A program made the translations under genes and the position numbers. The notes beneath the pieces were generated by a model, which had not been told where the DNA came from, did no database searches, and was given only the letters and a program-made list of their open reading frames with translations. A stretch of 64,000 nucleotides of DNA from Bdellovibrionales bacterium CG10_big_fil_rev_8_21_14_0_10_45_34 (GTDB taxonomy: Bacteria; Bdellovibrionota; Bdellovibrionia; Bdellovibrionales; 1-14-0-10-45-34): positions 274,453-338,452 of the forward strand of contig PEZS01000016.1 of assembly GCA_002778785.1 (NCBI GenBank). Direction: 5' to 3'. Shown here in pieces: positions 22,799 to 30,259 of this stretch (position 1 is the first letter of the stretch; every line of letters starts with the position of its first letter).

Positions 22799-24913
22799 TC
22801 AAGCCGCCTTTCTTTTTTGGTTTTGTGTTTTTGATTTTCTGTAATTTTCCGTTTCCACAACCATGCCCAGTTGAGAAAGATAATCTAAACGCTCACCCAA
22901 TAAATCACCGCCATATACAAAGATGACTGAGCCGAACATGGCTTGCTTTTTGTTGATGGTTTCATTGTGAATAAGGCGCTGTTTTAGAAAAACAATATGA
23001 GTGGCACCTTCGCAGAATCCACGGAACCATTTACTTTCTGGCGTCCATGCGGGAACCAAAGAGAAAATAGGTTGGCCGTTTTGTTTGTATTCCGCCGCCA
23101 TTTTTTCCGCCCACGCTAATAATCCATTTTTATCGTTGTAAGGTGGATTGACAAAGACGCCATGGCCGCTACTGACTTCCCATGACTTTTTGAGAGCATT
23201 GTCTTTTTTGGTCAGTATTCTTTTAAACTTGTGAACCAAGTTTGCTTCCGAACCGGTAGCCGCGTCCAGCTCAAGCGGATACACAAAGTTTAAAAAATCC
23301 ACCAACCACTTAGGCGTCATCTGATGGTTTTTCTTGTCTTTGGTTTTCCAGCCTTCAATTGTTTCAAACAATTCTTTATCAGTAGAAGGCTCTACTTTAG
23401 TAAAAATAGGCGGCGGTGTAACTGAACCGCCTTTCACCAACGCCAATTTCTTTTTTGGAGTGCGGTTTGATTTTTCTACTAAGTCTTGCGTCCCGCCAGA
23501 AAAACGCGCACCTTTCATTTGCGGCTTTTGGTCTTGAGCGGCAGTTTCATTTGCCGCAACTTTTGGAGCCTTGGTCTTTTTGTTGGCTTTCAGCTTAGCT
23601 GTAACTTGTGGAGCTTTGCTCTTTTGGGTGGCTACGGCTTTCTTATTTTTTTGCGGTGGCGCTGGGTCAATTCTCTTTCCAGAGTTTTTAGTAACCCGCA
23701 CGCCCTTATCCCACAATGTCAGTGAAACAAGGATTTCTTTGAATAGCTCACGGATTACCGGAACTGGGACGGAGTTCCCCAGCTGTTTGTAACTTTCAGA
23801 TGCAGACGCCGTGAGTTTGTAGTTGTCTGGAAAGCCTTGAAGCCTTGCGCATTCCCGTGGGGTGAGTTTGCGTAAGTGAACTTTTTTGGTATTTCCATCT
23901 TTATCCGTCAAATCATACACGCCACGGTTTTTAGGTGCGCTCTTTTCAAGGGGCACCGCCACAAGATTTTTTAGCAGTGATGATGTTGACCGCAAGATGG
24001 TGTGCGTGGGTTTAGCAGGGTCAATGATTTCAAAGCCAAAGTTATCGCCATTTTTGTCATAGCGGTCTTTTGCTTGAACCAGCGTATCTATTTGCTCTTG
24101 GCTAAGGAAATAGTTTTTGTGAACGGAGTTTTCTAAAATCTCACCACTTGCCGCCGCAAGAACGGTTGGCTTTGGAAAACTGAACGGAACATTCTCACGG
24201 AAAGCCACAATGAAAAGTCTTTCACGGGCTTGCGGCACACCATAGTGAGATGCTTTTATAACTTGGTGGTGAGTGTAGTAGCCACGGGAATGTAGTTCTT
24301 TAAGAACGGTTTTTAATCCACGGCCACCATTGGTGGTAGCCATGCCTTTTACATTCTCAATGAAAAGAACACGGTGTTCCGGGTGGGCGTCCGCAATTCT
24401 AAAAACGTCATAGATAAGTTGCCCACGGTTATCTTTGAGACCTTTGCGTTTGCCTTGAGTAGAAAAAGATTGGCACGGTGTTGAAGCCGTCAACACGTCA
24501 AAGTTAGGCACCGTGTCCGCTTTAAGTTGAGTAATATCCCCAAATGGGCAATCACCAAAGTTGTCCTGATAAGTGGCAATGCAGTGTTTATCAATTTCAC
24601 TTGCGGCTACCACCTTAAATCCCGCTTGTTCAGCACCTAAACGGGTGCCGCCGATTCCGGCGAACGCTTCAAAAATTGTGAGCGGTTGAACGTTGCCGCC
24701 ATTTGGCTTTTTGTGTTTCACCCACCGCAATGCCTTGAACCAGCTTGCCGCTTGAGTGCGGGTGTTTTGGATTTGTTTAAAAATCCAATTCCGCACCTGA
24801 TTAAAAAGTGCGGTCAGTATTAACACCCATTGCGCGGTATTAATTTTTGTTGGTGCTACCTGAGTAGCGGTTTTCTTTTTAGAACGGGACTTGGTTACAG
24901 TTTTTGATTTCAT
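22799..24913 (-). CDS. Fused DNA methyltransferase: C5-cytosine domain plus phage-type N6-adenine domain
   Basis: 704 aa. Residues 75-400 are a complete C5-cytosine methyltransferase: FAGIGG (84-89), catalytic PCQ (146-148), ENV (186-188), QARERL (228-233), RKLTPRECARLQGFP (348-362) and QLGNSVP (377-383). A Lys/Ala-rich linker (about 405-500) joins it to a second domain (530-690) like the phage Dam-type N6-adenine methyltransferases: TPKWLVDFLNF, LELDAATG, VFVNPPY (NPPY 589-592), LVPAWTPESKWF. Both carry their catalytic motifs, so one protein may make 5mC and 6mA. Residues 1-75 are a basic extension with a hydrophobic stretch. No restriction endonuclease is recognised nearby, so anti-restriction or self-marking is likely. 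AGGAGG precedes the ATG. Confidence 0.88.
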   Translation of the reverse strand: MKSKTVTKSRSKKKTATQVAPTKINTAQWVLILTALFNQVRNWIFKQIQNTRTQAASWFKALRWVKHKKPNGGNVQPLTIFEAFAGIGGTRLGAEQAGFKVVAASEIDKHCIATYQDNFGDCPFGDITQLKADTVPNFDVLTASTPCQSFSTQGKRKGLKDNRGQLIYDVFRIADAHPEHRVLFIENVKGMATTNGGRGLKTVLKELHSRGYYTHHQVIKASHYGVPQARERLFIVAFRENVPFSFPKPTVLAAASGEILENSVHKNYFLSQEQIDTLVQAKDRYDKNGDNFGFEIIDPAKPTHTILRSTSSLLKNLVAVPLEKSAPKNRGVYDLTDKDGNTKKVHLRKLTPRECARLQGFPDNYKLTASASESYKQLGNSVPVPVIRELFKEILVSLTLWDKGVRVTKNSGKRIDPAPPQKNKKAVATQKSKAPQVTAKLKANKKTKAPKVAANETAAQDQKPQMKGARFSGGTQDLVEKSNRTPKKKLALVKGGSVTPPPIFTKVEPSTDKELFETIEGWKTKDKKNHQMTPKWLVDFLNFVYPLELDAATGSEANLVHKFKRILTKKDNALKKSWEVSSGHGVFVNPPYNDKNGLLAWAEKMAAEYKQNGQPIFSLVPAWTPESKWFRGFCEGATHIVFLKQRLIHNETINKKQAMFGSVIFVYGGDLLGERLDYLSQLGMVVETENYRKSKTQNQKRKAA

Positions 24914-24946
24914 ATTTGCCTCCTAAGGGCAAAGTAAGAAATCGAG

Positions 24947-24985
24947 GCTGACGCACGGACGAGGCTTGGCTGACAGATGGCGGAC
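24947..24985 (+). repeat. Copy A of an inverted 39-bp repeat flanking the 599-aa gene
   Basis: It contains CGGACGAGGC and GGCTGACAGATGGC. The reverse complement of 27026-27064 matches it with the same spacing and only a few mismatches. Copy A lies 34 bp upstream of the methyltransferase start. Confidence 0.75.
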
Positions 24986-25009
24986 AGCTAAAAAGGGAAA
25001 GGATTTCTG

Positions 25010-25102
25010 ATGGTTGAAGACCACAGATCTTTTAAAAAAGAACATGCGCGAGAGCGCCTGTTCAATAAACTGTATTTAAAATGGCAAACCGCGATTGGCT
25101 AA
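25010..25102 (+). CDS. Possible very small protein (30 aa)
   Basis: The ATG at 25010 follows GGAAAGGA at 6 bases, a good ribosome site, and the frame closes with TAA 6 bp before the convergent stop at 25109. The product is strongly basic and charged (VEDHRSFKKEHARERLFNK...WQTAIG). It is too short to judge by composition, so it is listed as a candidate only. Confidence 0.35.
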   Translation: MVEDHRSFKKEHARERLFNKLYLKWQTAIG

Positions 25103-25108
25103 GTGTGA

Positions 25109-26908
25109 TTAGCTCGCACGGTTTTTTGATTTTGGCGGGAGGGCCTTTGAGGTCTTGGTTTTATCGATGATTTTTTGAGCTTGCTTGTGATCAGAAAAAT
25201 CATCTTCGCCCGGAATCCATGCTGTATTGATTCGATACATTCCGCGCTCAAGGCTAACGATAAACTTATTCCATAACGGATGACGGGCGAAAATATCGCT
25301 ACTGACTTTCAGTGGAGTTTTGCGGGTGTCTCCCACGGAGGGATAGAGATCGACAATCATGTCCGACGGGGTATCAGGATTTCCGCCTTCGTGCCGCGAA
25401 TACAGCAATTTTACGGCAAGGGCTTGGTCTTCTGAAAAATTGCTGATCAGCCTCCCATCAAACTTCAATGATCGAAATCGGCTATCAAATGCGAACGGTG
25501 AGTTTTTAACTTTATATTCGGCAAGCCCCAGCTTTGCGATCTGACCATCGTTAAATCCTAAATTAAGTGTCGGTGAGGTGCGCTCCCCAGACAATTCCTC
25601 ACTTTCAAGGCGGAGGAGTTTCGCCAATAACGCATTGGCATCCTTTGCTTGGCTCAAACGGCTCATAATCTCGTTAAGGGCTTTCTTGTTTTGGCGAGAC
25701 ACCTGAATAGTAATGTGATCAATCCATTGGCCATCCAAAGAGGAATTGAGTTCACGATCAAAATTATTAAAAAAAGCTTCCTGCGCTTCAATCGCCTGCG
25801 CCCAATAATCTATGGCGTCGTTAAATGAGCGAGATTTATCGCCAATACTGTTTTGATAAAAATTGAGGCCGAAGACGGAGTGACCGGAAGGAAGTTTTTT
25901 GAGGAAAGGGGCGAGCTTGATTTGCGTCTGTCTTAAACAGCCCGTGTCCGTCTCAAACGCTACTGAAGCGATAAAAAATAAAATGTCGTCGATGGAGCCA
26001 TAAGATGGCCCCTCCGTTGCGCTGACTGGTGGCGGATTAGATTCGTCATATTCAACATAGTCCACAGACATCGCGTGCTCTTCGCGTACTTGCTGGTCGA
26101 TGTGAAAAAACGCTTTAAAGTCATCACCTTCCGGATCAAACGATTTTAATAGTAGTTCAGACAGGGATTTATAGATCCCATCAATCCCATTTTTTTGTAA
26201 TGACTCGATAGCTACGCTTGTTGTTCCCAGTAAAAACTCAAACAGCTTTTCCCGCAATTGGCGAACGCCAACAGTTTGACCCTCAAGCACCACGCCCCAT
26301 TCTTTTTCGCTAAATAAATCCCTATATCGGTACGGAGCTAAGTCATCGCATATATTCGCGGCTGGCGTATGCTCATCGCATTCAATTTCCGCTCCCATCA
26401 GGTCGTGAAATGACTGCGCTAAAAGAGTGCGGGGAATGAAGTGGTTGAAGCAAGAAAAAGAAAAGGGACTTTCCGTGTAGCCTTTTGAGACAAATTCTTC
26501 GCGGTGCTTTTTTAAAAAATCACGATACTTATTGAGAATAACGACCAGCTCTTGCTTTGAATAAAAAGGGGGCTGCGTTTGTTTGAGGTTGAGCGCTGTC
26601 GCGTATCGGACTTTCAGCTTTGGAAGTGGGCTGGAGAAGAAGTCCACCAATTGCTCTTTTGACAATACCGCCGCGGCTTCATCCAAATCTGGAAAGAAAA
26701 AAAGCTCTCCACTAAAACCATGTTGTTTTACCTGCGGAACCCAATAGTCAGGTTTTTGATCAGTCAGTTCGGCCGTTTCCCGCAAAACCAGTTCAACCCA
26801 TGACGGTTCCAATTGATAAGCCTCGGCGATCCTTGCGGCCTCCGCAGAAATAAACTCCTCGTAGCGAACGGCAAGTTCGTCATCTTTCAGCATCTCAAAA
26901 ATATCCAT
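25109..26908 (-). CDS. Large unknown cytoplasmic protein between inverted repeats
   Basis: 599 aa, no signal peptide, no membrane helix. Features seen are an acidic helical N-terminus (ARIAEAYQLEPSWVELVLRETAEL), a middle with HIDQQVREEHAMSVDYVEYDESNPPPVS, a region QIKLAPFLKKLPSGHSVFGLNFYQ, and a basic C-terminus ending PPKSKNRAS. I recognise no nuclease, ATPase or methyltransferase motif. Upstream of the fused methyltransferase operon and bracketed by the 39-bp inverted repeats, it may be a cargo or defence protein; this is inference from position only. The ribosome site (AAGG) is weak. Confidence 0.6.
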   Translation of the reverse strand: MDIFEMLKDDELAVRYEEFISAEAARIAEAYQLEPSWVELVLRETAELTDQKPDYWVPQVKQHGFSGELFFFPDLDEAAAVLSKEQLVDFFSSPLPKLKVRYATALNLKQTQPPFYSKQELVVILNKYRDFLKKHREEFVSKGYTESPFSFSCFNHFIPRTLLAQSFHDLMGAEIECDEHTPAANICDDLAPYRYRDLFSEKEWGVVLEGQTVGVRQLREKLFEFLLGTTSVAIESLQKNGIDGIYKSLSELLLKSFDPEGDDFKAFFHIDQQVREEHAMSVDYVEYDESNPPPVSATEGPSYGSIDDILFFIASVAFETDTGCLRQTQIKLAPFLKKLPSGHSVFGLNFYQNSIGDKSRSFNDAIDYWAQAIEAQEAFFNNFDRELNSSLDGQWIDHITIQVSRQNKKALNEIMSRLSQAKDANALLAKLLRLESEELSGERTSPTLNLGFNDGQIAKLGLAEYKVKNSPFAFDSRFRSLKFDGRLISNFSEDQALAVKLLYSRHEGGNPDTPSDMIVDLYPSVGDTRKTPLKVSSDIFARHPLWNKFIVSLERGMYRINTAWIPGEDDFSDHKQAQKIIDKTKTSKALPPKSKNRAS

Positions 26909-27209
26909 ACCTTAAAAGTTTAAGCGAAGTACCCACCCCCTGTCGCGCAAGACCGCTACCGCTTTGCGGATTTAGCCCCTTGGTCTTGTTCCGCGCATAA
27001 ATCAAATCCCAACACCACAAAACCCATCAGCCATCTGTCAGCCGTGCCTCGTCCGGCTGTCAGCTTCGTTTTCCTATCCTGCCCCCATGGCCACCCGCTG
27101 GACCTAATGCGGTCCGCCAAGGCCTGAACCCAAAACCAAAGGCCGCACCCAGCCTTTTCGCCTGCCCCTTAATTTTCAGTATTTAGAGCAAAAAGTGGAT
27201 AGACCGTCT
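26909..27209. other. Right end of the island, 301 bp without a gene
   Basis: It holds copy B of the 39-bp inverted repeat (27026-27064), a small dyad GGACC/GGTCC near 27100-27115, and the terminal inverted repeat GATAGACCGTCT (27198-27209). No open frame is convincing. Confidence 0.6.
27026..27064 (-). repeat. Copy B of the inverted 39-bp repeat
   Basis: The minus strand reads GCTGACAGC, CGGACGAGGC, then GGCTGACAGATGGC, matching copy A at 24947-24985 in inverted orientation. It lies 118 bp upstream of the start of the 599-aa gene. Confidence 0.75.
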
Positions 27210-27220
27210 CCTTGCCAAGG
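27198..27220. mobile_element. Right attachment site (attR)
   Basis: Island end GATAGACCGTCT (27198-27209), the exact reverse complement of the left end at 6493-6504, followed by core CCTTGCCAAGG (27210-27220), identical to 6482-6492. Confidence 0.88.
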
Positions 27221-27256
27221 CGAAGGCCGCCGGTTTGAGCCCGGTCACCCGCTCCA
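27210..27256 (+). pseudogene. 3' half of the split tRNA-Gly(GCC) gene
   Basis: Anticodon-loop core, 3' anticodon stem GGCGA, variable region AGGCC, T arm GCCGG/CCGGT around TTTGAGC, acceptor CACCCGC, discriminator T and encoded CCA ending at 27256. It pairs only with the 5' half at 6453-6492 and has no 5' acceptor of its own here. Confidence 0.9.
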
Positions 27257-27394
27257 ATTTACCAATAATTGAAATATGTCGCGTGGATGGGGGCATCTAA
27301 TAATCCGCTAACCCATCGGAACTCTTTTGTTTTATGAATTGACACGCCAGAAAAAAGTACCTGCCTAGAAGGCTCTGTGGCAGGTTGTGTAGCT

Positions 27395-28381
27395 ATGAAA
27401 ATAGCTCTTTTCCATGATAGTGTGTTACCTCCCAAAAACTATGGTGGCATTGAAAGAATAGTTGTTTCGTTGGCCCGAGAGTACACACGCCTTGGACACG
27501 AAGTGTTGCTCGTTTGCCGTGAAGGTAGCCAAATAAAAGACTACGAAACAATGACTGTTCCCGCCGGCACGGAGCCACAAGAGCTCCCCACGGGAATTGA
27601 CTTTTATCATAGTCATCAGCCTCTTCTAAAAAAACCTAAAACACCTTTTTTGGTTACGATTCACGGAAACGGTCACCCCCATGAAAAATACTTTGCTAAC
27701 ACAAATTTTTTGAGCGCGAGTCATGCCCGCAACCATAACGCCAGATTCTTCGTTTATAATGGTGTCGACCCAGATAGGTATCCTTTTACCGAAAAGAAAC
27801 AAGATTACTTCGTGTTTTTAGCCCGAACAACTTGGCGTGTGAAGAACGTCAAAACTGCTATTGCATGGGCTAATGATTTAGGCGTCAAGCTTGAGATCAT
27901 GGGCGGCAGTGGAATCTCGAGACTCAACATTCACTACAACGGACTTGTTGATGAAGATCAAAAATTAAAACTACTTGCGGGAGCTCGAGCACTGATTTAT
28001 CCGACGAACTGGGATGAGCCATGCGCCGCAGCTCCGCTAGAAGCGCTAGCTTGTGGAACGCCGGTCATTTCGACCGCCAATGGGTGTATGCCAGAGCTCC
28101 TACGAGACAACACGGGGGTGGTCTGCCACAACTACGACGAACTCATGTCTGCCGCAGAAGAAGTCTCAAAAATCTCCCCGCTCTCTTGCCGTAAATCGAT
28201 TGAGAATTATTTTAGTCTTAAGAGGATGGCGCAAGATTACTTAAAGTTATTTGAGAAAATTCTCAATGAAGGCGAACTAGATCAGAAGCCAAAATACAAA
28301 TTTAGTAAAAACTCCGCTAAAGCGCTATTTAAGCCAACCCTTTGGAACCGTATCCAATACGGTTTTACTGGCAAGATATAA
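27395..28381 (+). CDS. Family 4-type glycosyltransferase (GT-B fold)
   Basis: 328 aa from the ATG at 27395 (a GTG 18 bp upstream is possible). The N-terminal Rossmann part begins MKIALFHDSVLPPKNYGGIERIV with the GGIER loop typical of GT4 enzymes. The C-terminal part has the donor-site region GARALIYPTNWDEPCAAAPLEALACGTPVISTANG, matching the E-x7-E signature (EPCAAAPLE). Such enzymes transfer a sugar from a nucleotide donor during surface polysaccharide or lipid glycosylation in the cytoplasm. It stands alone as the first core gene right of the island. Confidence 0.85.
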   Translation: MKIALFHDSVLPPKNYGGIERIVVSLAREYTRLGHEVLLVCREGSQIKDYETMTVPAGTEPQELPTGIDFYHSHQPLLKKPKTPFLVTIHGNGHPHEKYFANTNFLSASHARNHNARFFVYNGVDPDRYPFTEKKQDYFVFLARTTWRVKNVKTAIAWANDLGVKLEIMGGSGISRLNIHYNGLVDEDQKLKLLAGARALIYPTNWDEPCAAAPLEALACGTPVISTANGCMPELLRDNTGVVCHNYDELMSAAEEVSKISPLSCRKSIENYFSLKRMAQDYLKLFEKILNEGELDQKPKYKFSKNSAKALFKPTLWNRIQYGFTGKI

Positions 28382-28443
28382 ATCGAAAAGCAGACAAAGG
28401 GCTCCGAAACTACCTCATTTCGGTGGACACATTGCTTTAACAG

Positions 28444-28740
28444 CTATTGAACTAGAGTCGCCTTGGTACCCTCTTTAACTTTATAACCGGCGCTTTCGAT
28501 AGCTTTTGCCACCGCAATCTCATCAAAAGCCGCACTCGCTTTATGGGTTACAATGGCCGTATTTGTTTTATAGTCAGCCTTAACCGATTCGACAAATTCA
28601 AGTTCAGAGACTTTTTTCTCAATATTTGAAGAGCAACCGCCGCAGGTCATCCCTTCAACCTCGAATTTGTAGGTTTGGCCCGCCTGGCCGGGCGCCGAGA
28701 CGCCAAAGCACATTAACAAAAAGAAAAAAAGCTTCCTCAT
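28444..28740 (-). CDS. Secreted heavy-metal-associated (HMA) domain protein, MerP-like
   Basis: 98 aa. A signal peptide (LFFFLLMCFGVSAPGQA) precedes one HMA domain with metal site GMTCGGC (CxxC at about 33-36) and the usual beta-alpha pattern (VSELEFVESVKADYKTNTAIVTH, IAVAKAIESAGYKV). It would bind Cu, Hg or a similar soft metal ion in the periplasm. No matching transporter lies next to it. It is transcribed convergently with the glycosyltransferase gene. Confidence 0.85.
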   Translation of the reverse strand: MRKLFFFLLMCFGVSAPGQAGQTYKFEVEGMTCGGCSSNIEKKVSELEFVESVKADYKTNTAIVTHKASAAFDEIAVAKAIESAGYKVKEGTKATLVQ

Positions 28741-28755
28741 TCTATCGCCCTCAAA

Positions 28756-28911
28756 TTGATTAAGTGTGACTGATTACTTGTAGGCTACTAAGTTAAACTC
28801 AAACTGCACCGAAATCAACGAAGCACAATCCTCAAAAGTTCATCCCCTGAGCTTTGATTAAGTGGACTAAGTAAAACTCTAACACCGAGATCGACAGGGC
28901 GTAGTCCTCAA
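28756..28911. repeat. Degenerate tandem duplication upstream of the kynurenine operon
   Basis: Two related segments begin TTGATTAAGTG (28756 and 28854) and continue through GACTAAGT/AAACTC/CACCGA to ATCCTCAA or AGTCCTCAA. The first carries an insertion near its start. The copies fill most of the 295-bp gap between the HMA gene and the oxidoreductase gene. The role is unknown; they could be regulatory. Confidence 0.5.
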
Positions 28912-29035
28912 TAAATACAAGAATTCGAGCTTTGCGATTGCAGCCACTACATAAGGCGAGAATAAGATGATGCAGCGTCCCCAATTCACGTAGGGGTACT
29001 TCTGTCGTATGAGTTTCGCTAAGCTCCTACCTATT

Positions 29036-30259
29036 ATGAAACATCACATCTTTTTTTCTATATCCCAGACGCCTGTCGGTGGAGTTCTGCCCCCTGAAAA
29101 TGAGATGTGGAATAACTTTTTCAGTCAAGTTATTGAAGCCGATAAACTGGGCTTTGAATCTGCCTGGATAGCGGAGGCTCATCTTTCTAGTGAGGTTCAG
29201 AAACAAAATAAGAACCCAGTTATACCCCATTGGCAAGGTGAGGTGGGGCTTAACACGGATATCTTCCAGCTTGCCCGAGAGGTGTTTGCCCGCACAGAAA
29301 GAATCGAAGTTGGCTCGGCCATTTTAAATCTACTTTGTAACGGTGGACCAGTTGCACACGCTGAAAGATTGGCAACTTTTTTATCTCTTCATGGTTTGAA
29401 CCCAAACGAAAAACGCAAACTGAATCTTGGGTTCGCAGCAGGTCGGTTCGATTTTAATAGCCGAGCCACCGGAGTTGTACCGAGAAATGGTCTAGAAGAA
29501 AGTTTTTGGCCCATCTACAAGAACAAGTTTTTTGAAGAAGCTACTGAAGTTTTCTTAAGGCTGTTTCAGGGGGAGACATTGTCCAGTCAAGACATCCCCC
29601 AACGAGTTATTACAAAAGACGATTTTTTGTCTGAAGGTGATTGGCAATCGTTTCGAATTTCAAATCCGCTCATTAGCGAGACTCATCAAGTAGAAAGAAG
29701 ATGGGATTTTGAAAAGATTCAGATTGTGCCCAAGTCTTATCGGCGAGAGCTGTGCCAGCTCTATATTGGCACCCACAATCCACGACTTCAAACCTGGGCC
29801 AATGAGTTTGCCCCGGTACGCGTTTTTAATCTTTCTATCACTCAGCCAGAAATCATCGATCAAACTCATGAACGAATGTTAAAGTCTTACAACCAAAACG
29901 GTGGCCCATGGCTTCGCGAATACATGCCAAGAACCACGTTCGTATTCGTACACGCAGATAAAAAACTAACAGACAAACAAAATTCAGCAAGGGCTCACGA
30001 AAAGGCCGAGCTTGCCTTGAATGAGTATTGGAAAGCCCTCGAAGGGACAATCAACTCCAACAAAGTGAAGTCTGCAGCAACAAATGCCCTAGTTGGTAAT
30101 CCTCAAGAAGTTGCAAATCAGATATTAACGAGATTTCATCCATCTGATACCTTAATGTTATGGTTTGATTTTTTCAATCACGATTGTAGCGACGTCATTG
30201 AGATGATGGATGTTTATCAAAATCAAATTAGGCCCATGGTCGAAAGCAAGAATAGGTGA
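29036..30259 (+). CDS. Luciferase-like (LLM class) flavin-dependent oxidoreductase
   Basis: 407 aa from the ATG at 29036 (MKHHIFFSIS; an upstream start at 29009 is less likely). The bacterial luciferase-like TIM-barrel pattern is visible: GFESAWIAEAHLS near the N-terminus, VFARTERIEVGSAILNLLCNGGPVAHAERLATFLSLHG, LNLGFAAGRFDFNSRATGV, and late PRTTFVFVHADKKL with a long helical end. Family members use reduced FMN to oxygenate small molecules. It overlaps the asparaginase gene by 4 bp and heads an operon with kynurenine genes, so its substrate may be an aromatic amino acid derivative. Confidence 0.8.
   Translation: MKHHIFFSISQTPVGGVLPPENEMWNNFFSQVIEADKLGFESAWIAEAHLSSEVQKQNKNPVIPHWQGEVGLNTDIFQLAREVFARTERIEVGSAILNLLCNGGPVAHAERLATFLSLHGLNPNEKRKLNLGFAAGRFDFNSRATGVVPRNGLEESFWPIYKNKFFEEATEVFLRLFQGETLSSQDIPQRVITKDDFLSEGDWQSFRISNPLISETHQVERRWDFEKIQIVPKSYRRELCQLYIGTHNPRLQTWANEFAPVRVFNLSITQPEIIDQTHERMLKSYNQNGGPWLREYMPRTTFVFVHADKKLTDKQNSARAHEKAELALNEYWKALEGTINSNKVKSAATNALVGNPQEVANQILTRFHPSDTLMLWFDFFNHDCSDVIEMMDVYQNQIRPMVESKNR

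Larger units (their letters stand above)
6493..27209. mobile_element. Integrated genomic island in tRNA-Gly(GCC)
   Basis: About 20.7 kb between two copies of CCTTGCCAAGG (6482-6492 and 27210-27220) with perfect 12-bp terminal inverted repeats. It encodes a tyrosine recombinase near the left end, a complete tRNA-Gly, an AbiE-type toxin-antitoxin pair, an exported zeta-kinase pair, two winged-helix-like proteins, an XRE regulator, a fused DNA methyltransferase and many small unknown proteins. No relaxase, type IV secretion, capsid, portal or terminase gene is seen. It is therefore best called a non-conjugative integrative element, perhaps mobilised by a helper or a satellite; that label is inference. 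Confidence 0.88.

Noticed and set aside
6493-27209. Island as a complete prophage or conjugative element
   Set aside because: No capsid, portal, terminase, tail, relaxase or type IV secretion gene could be recognised.
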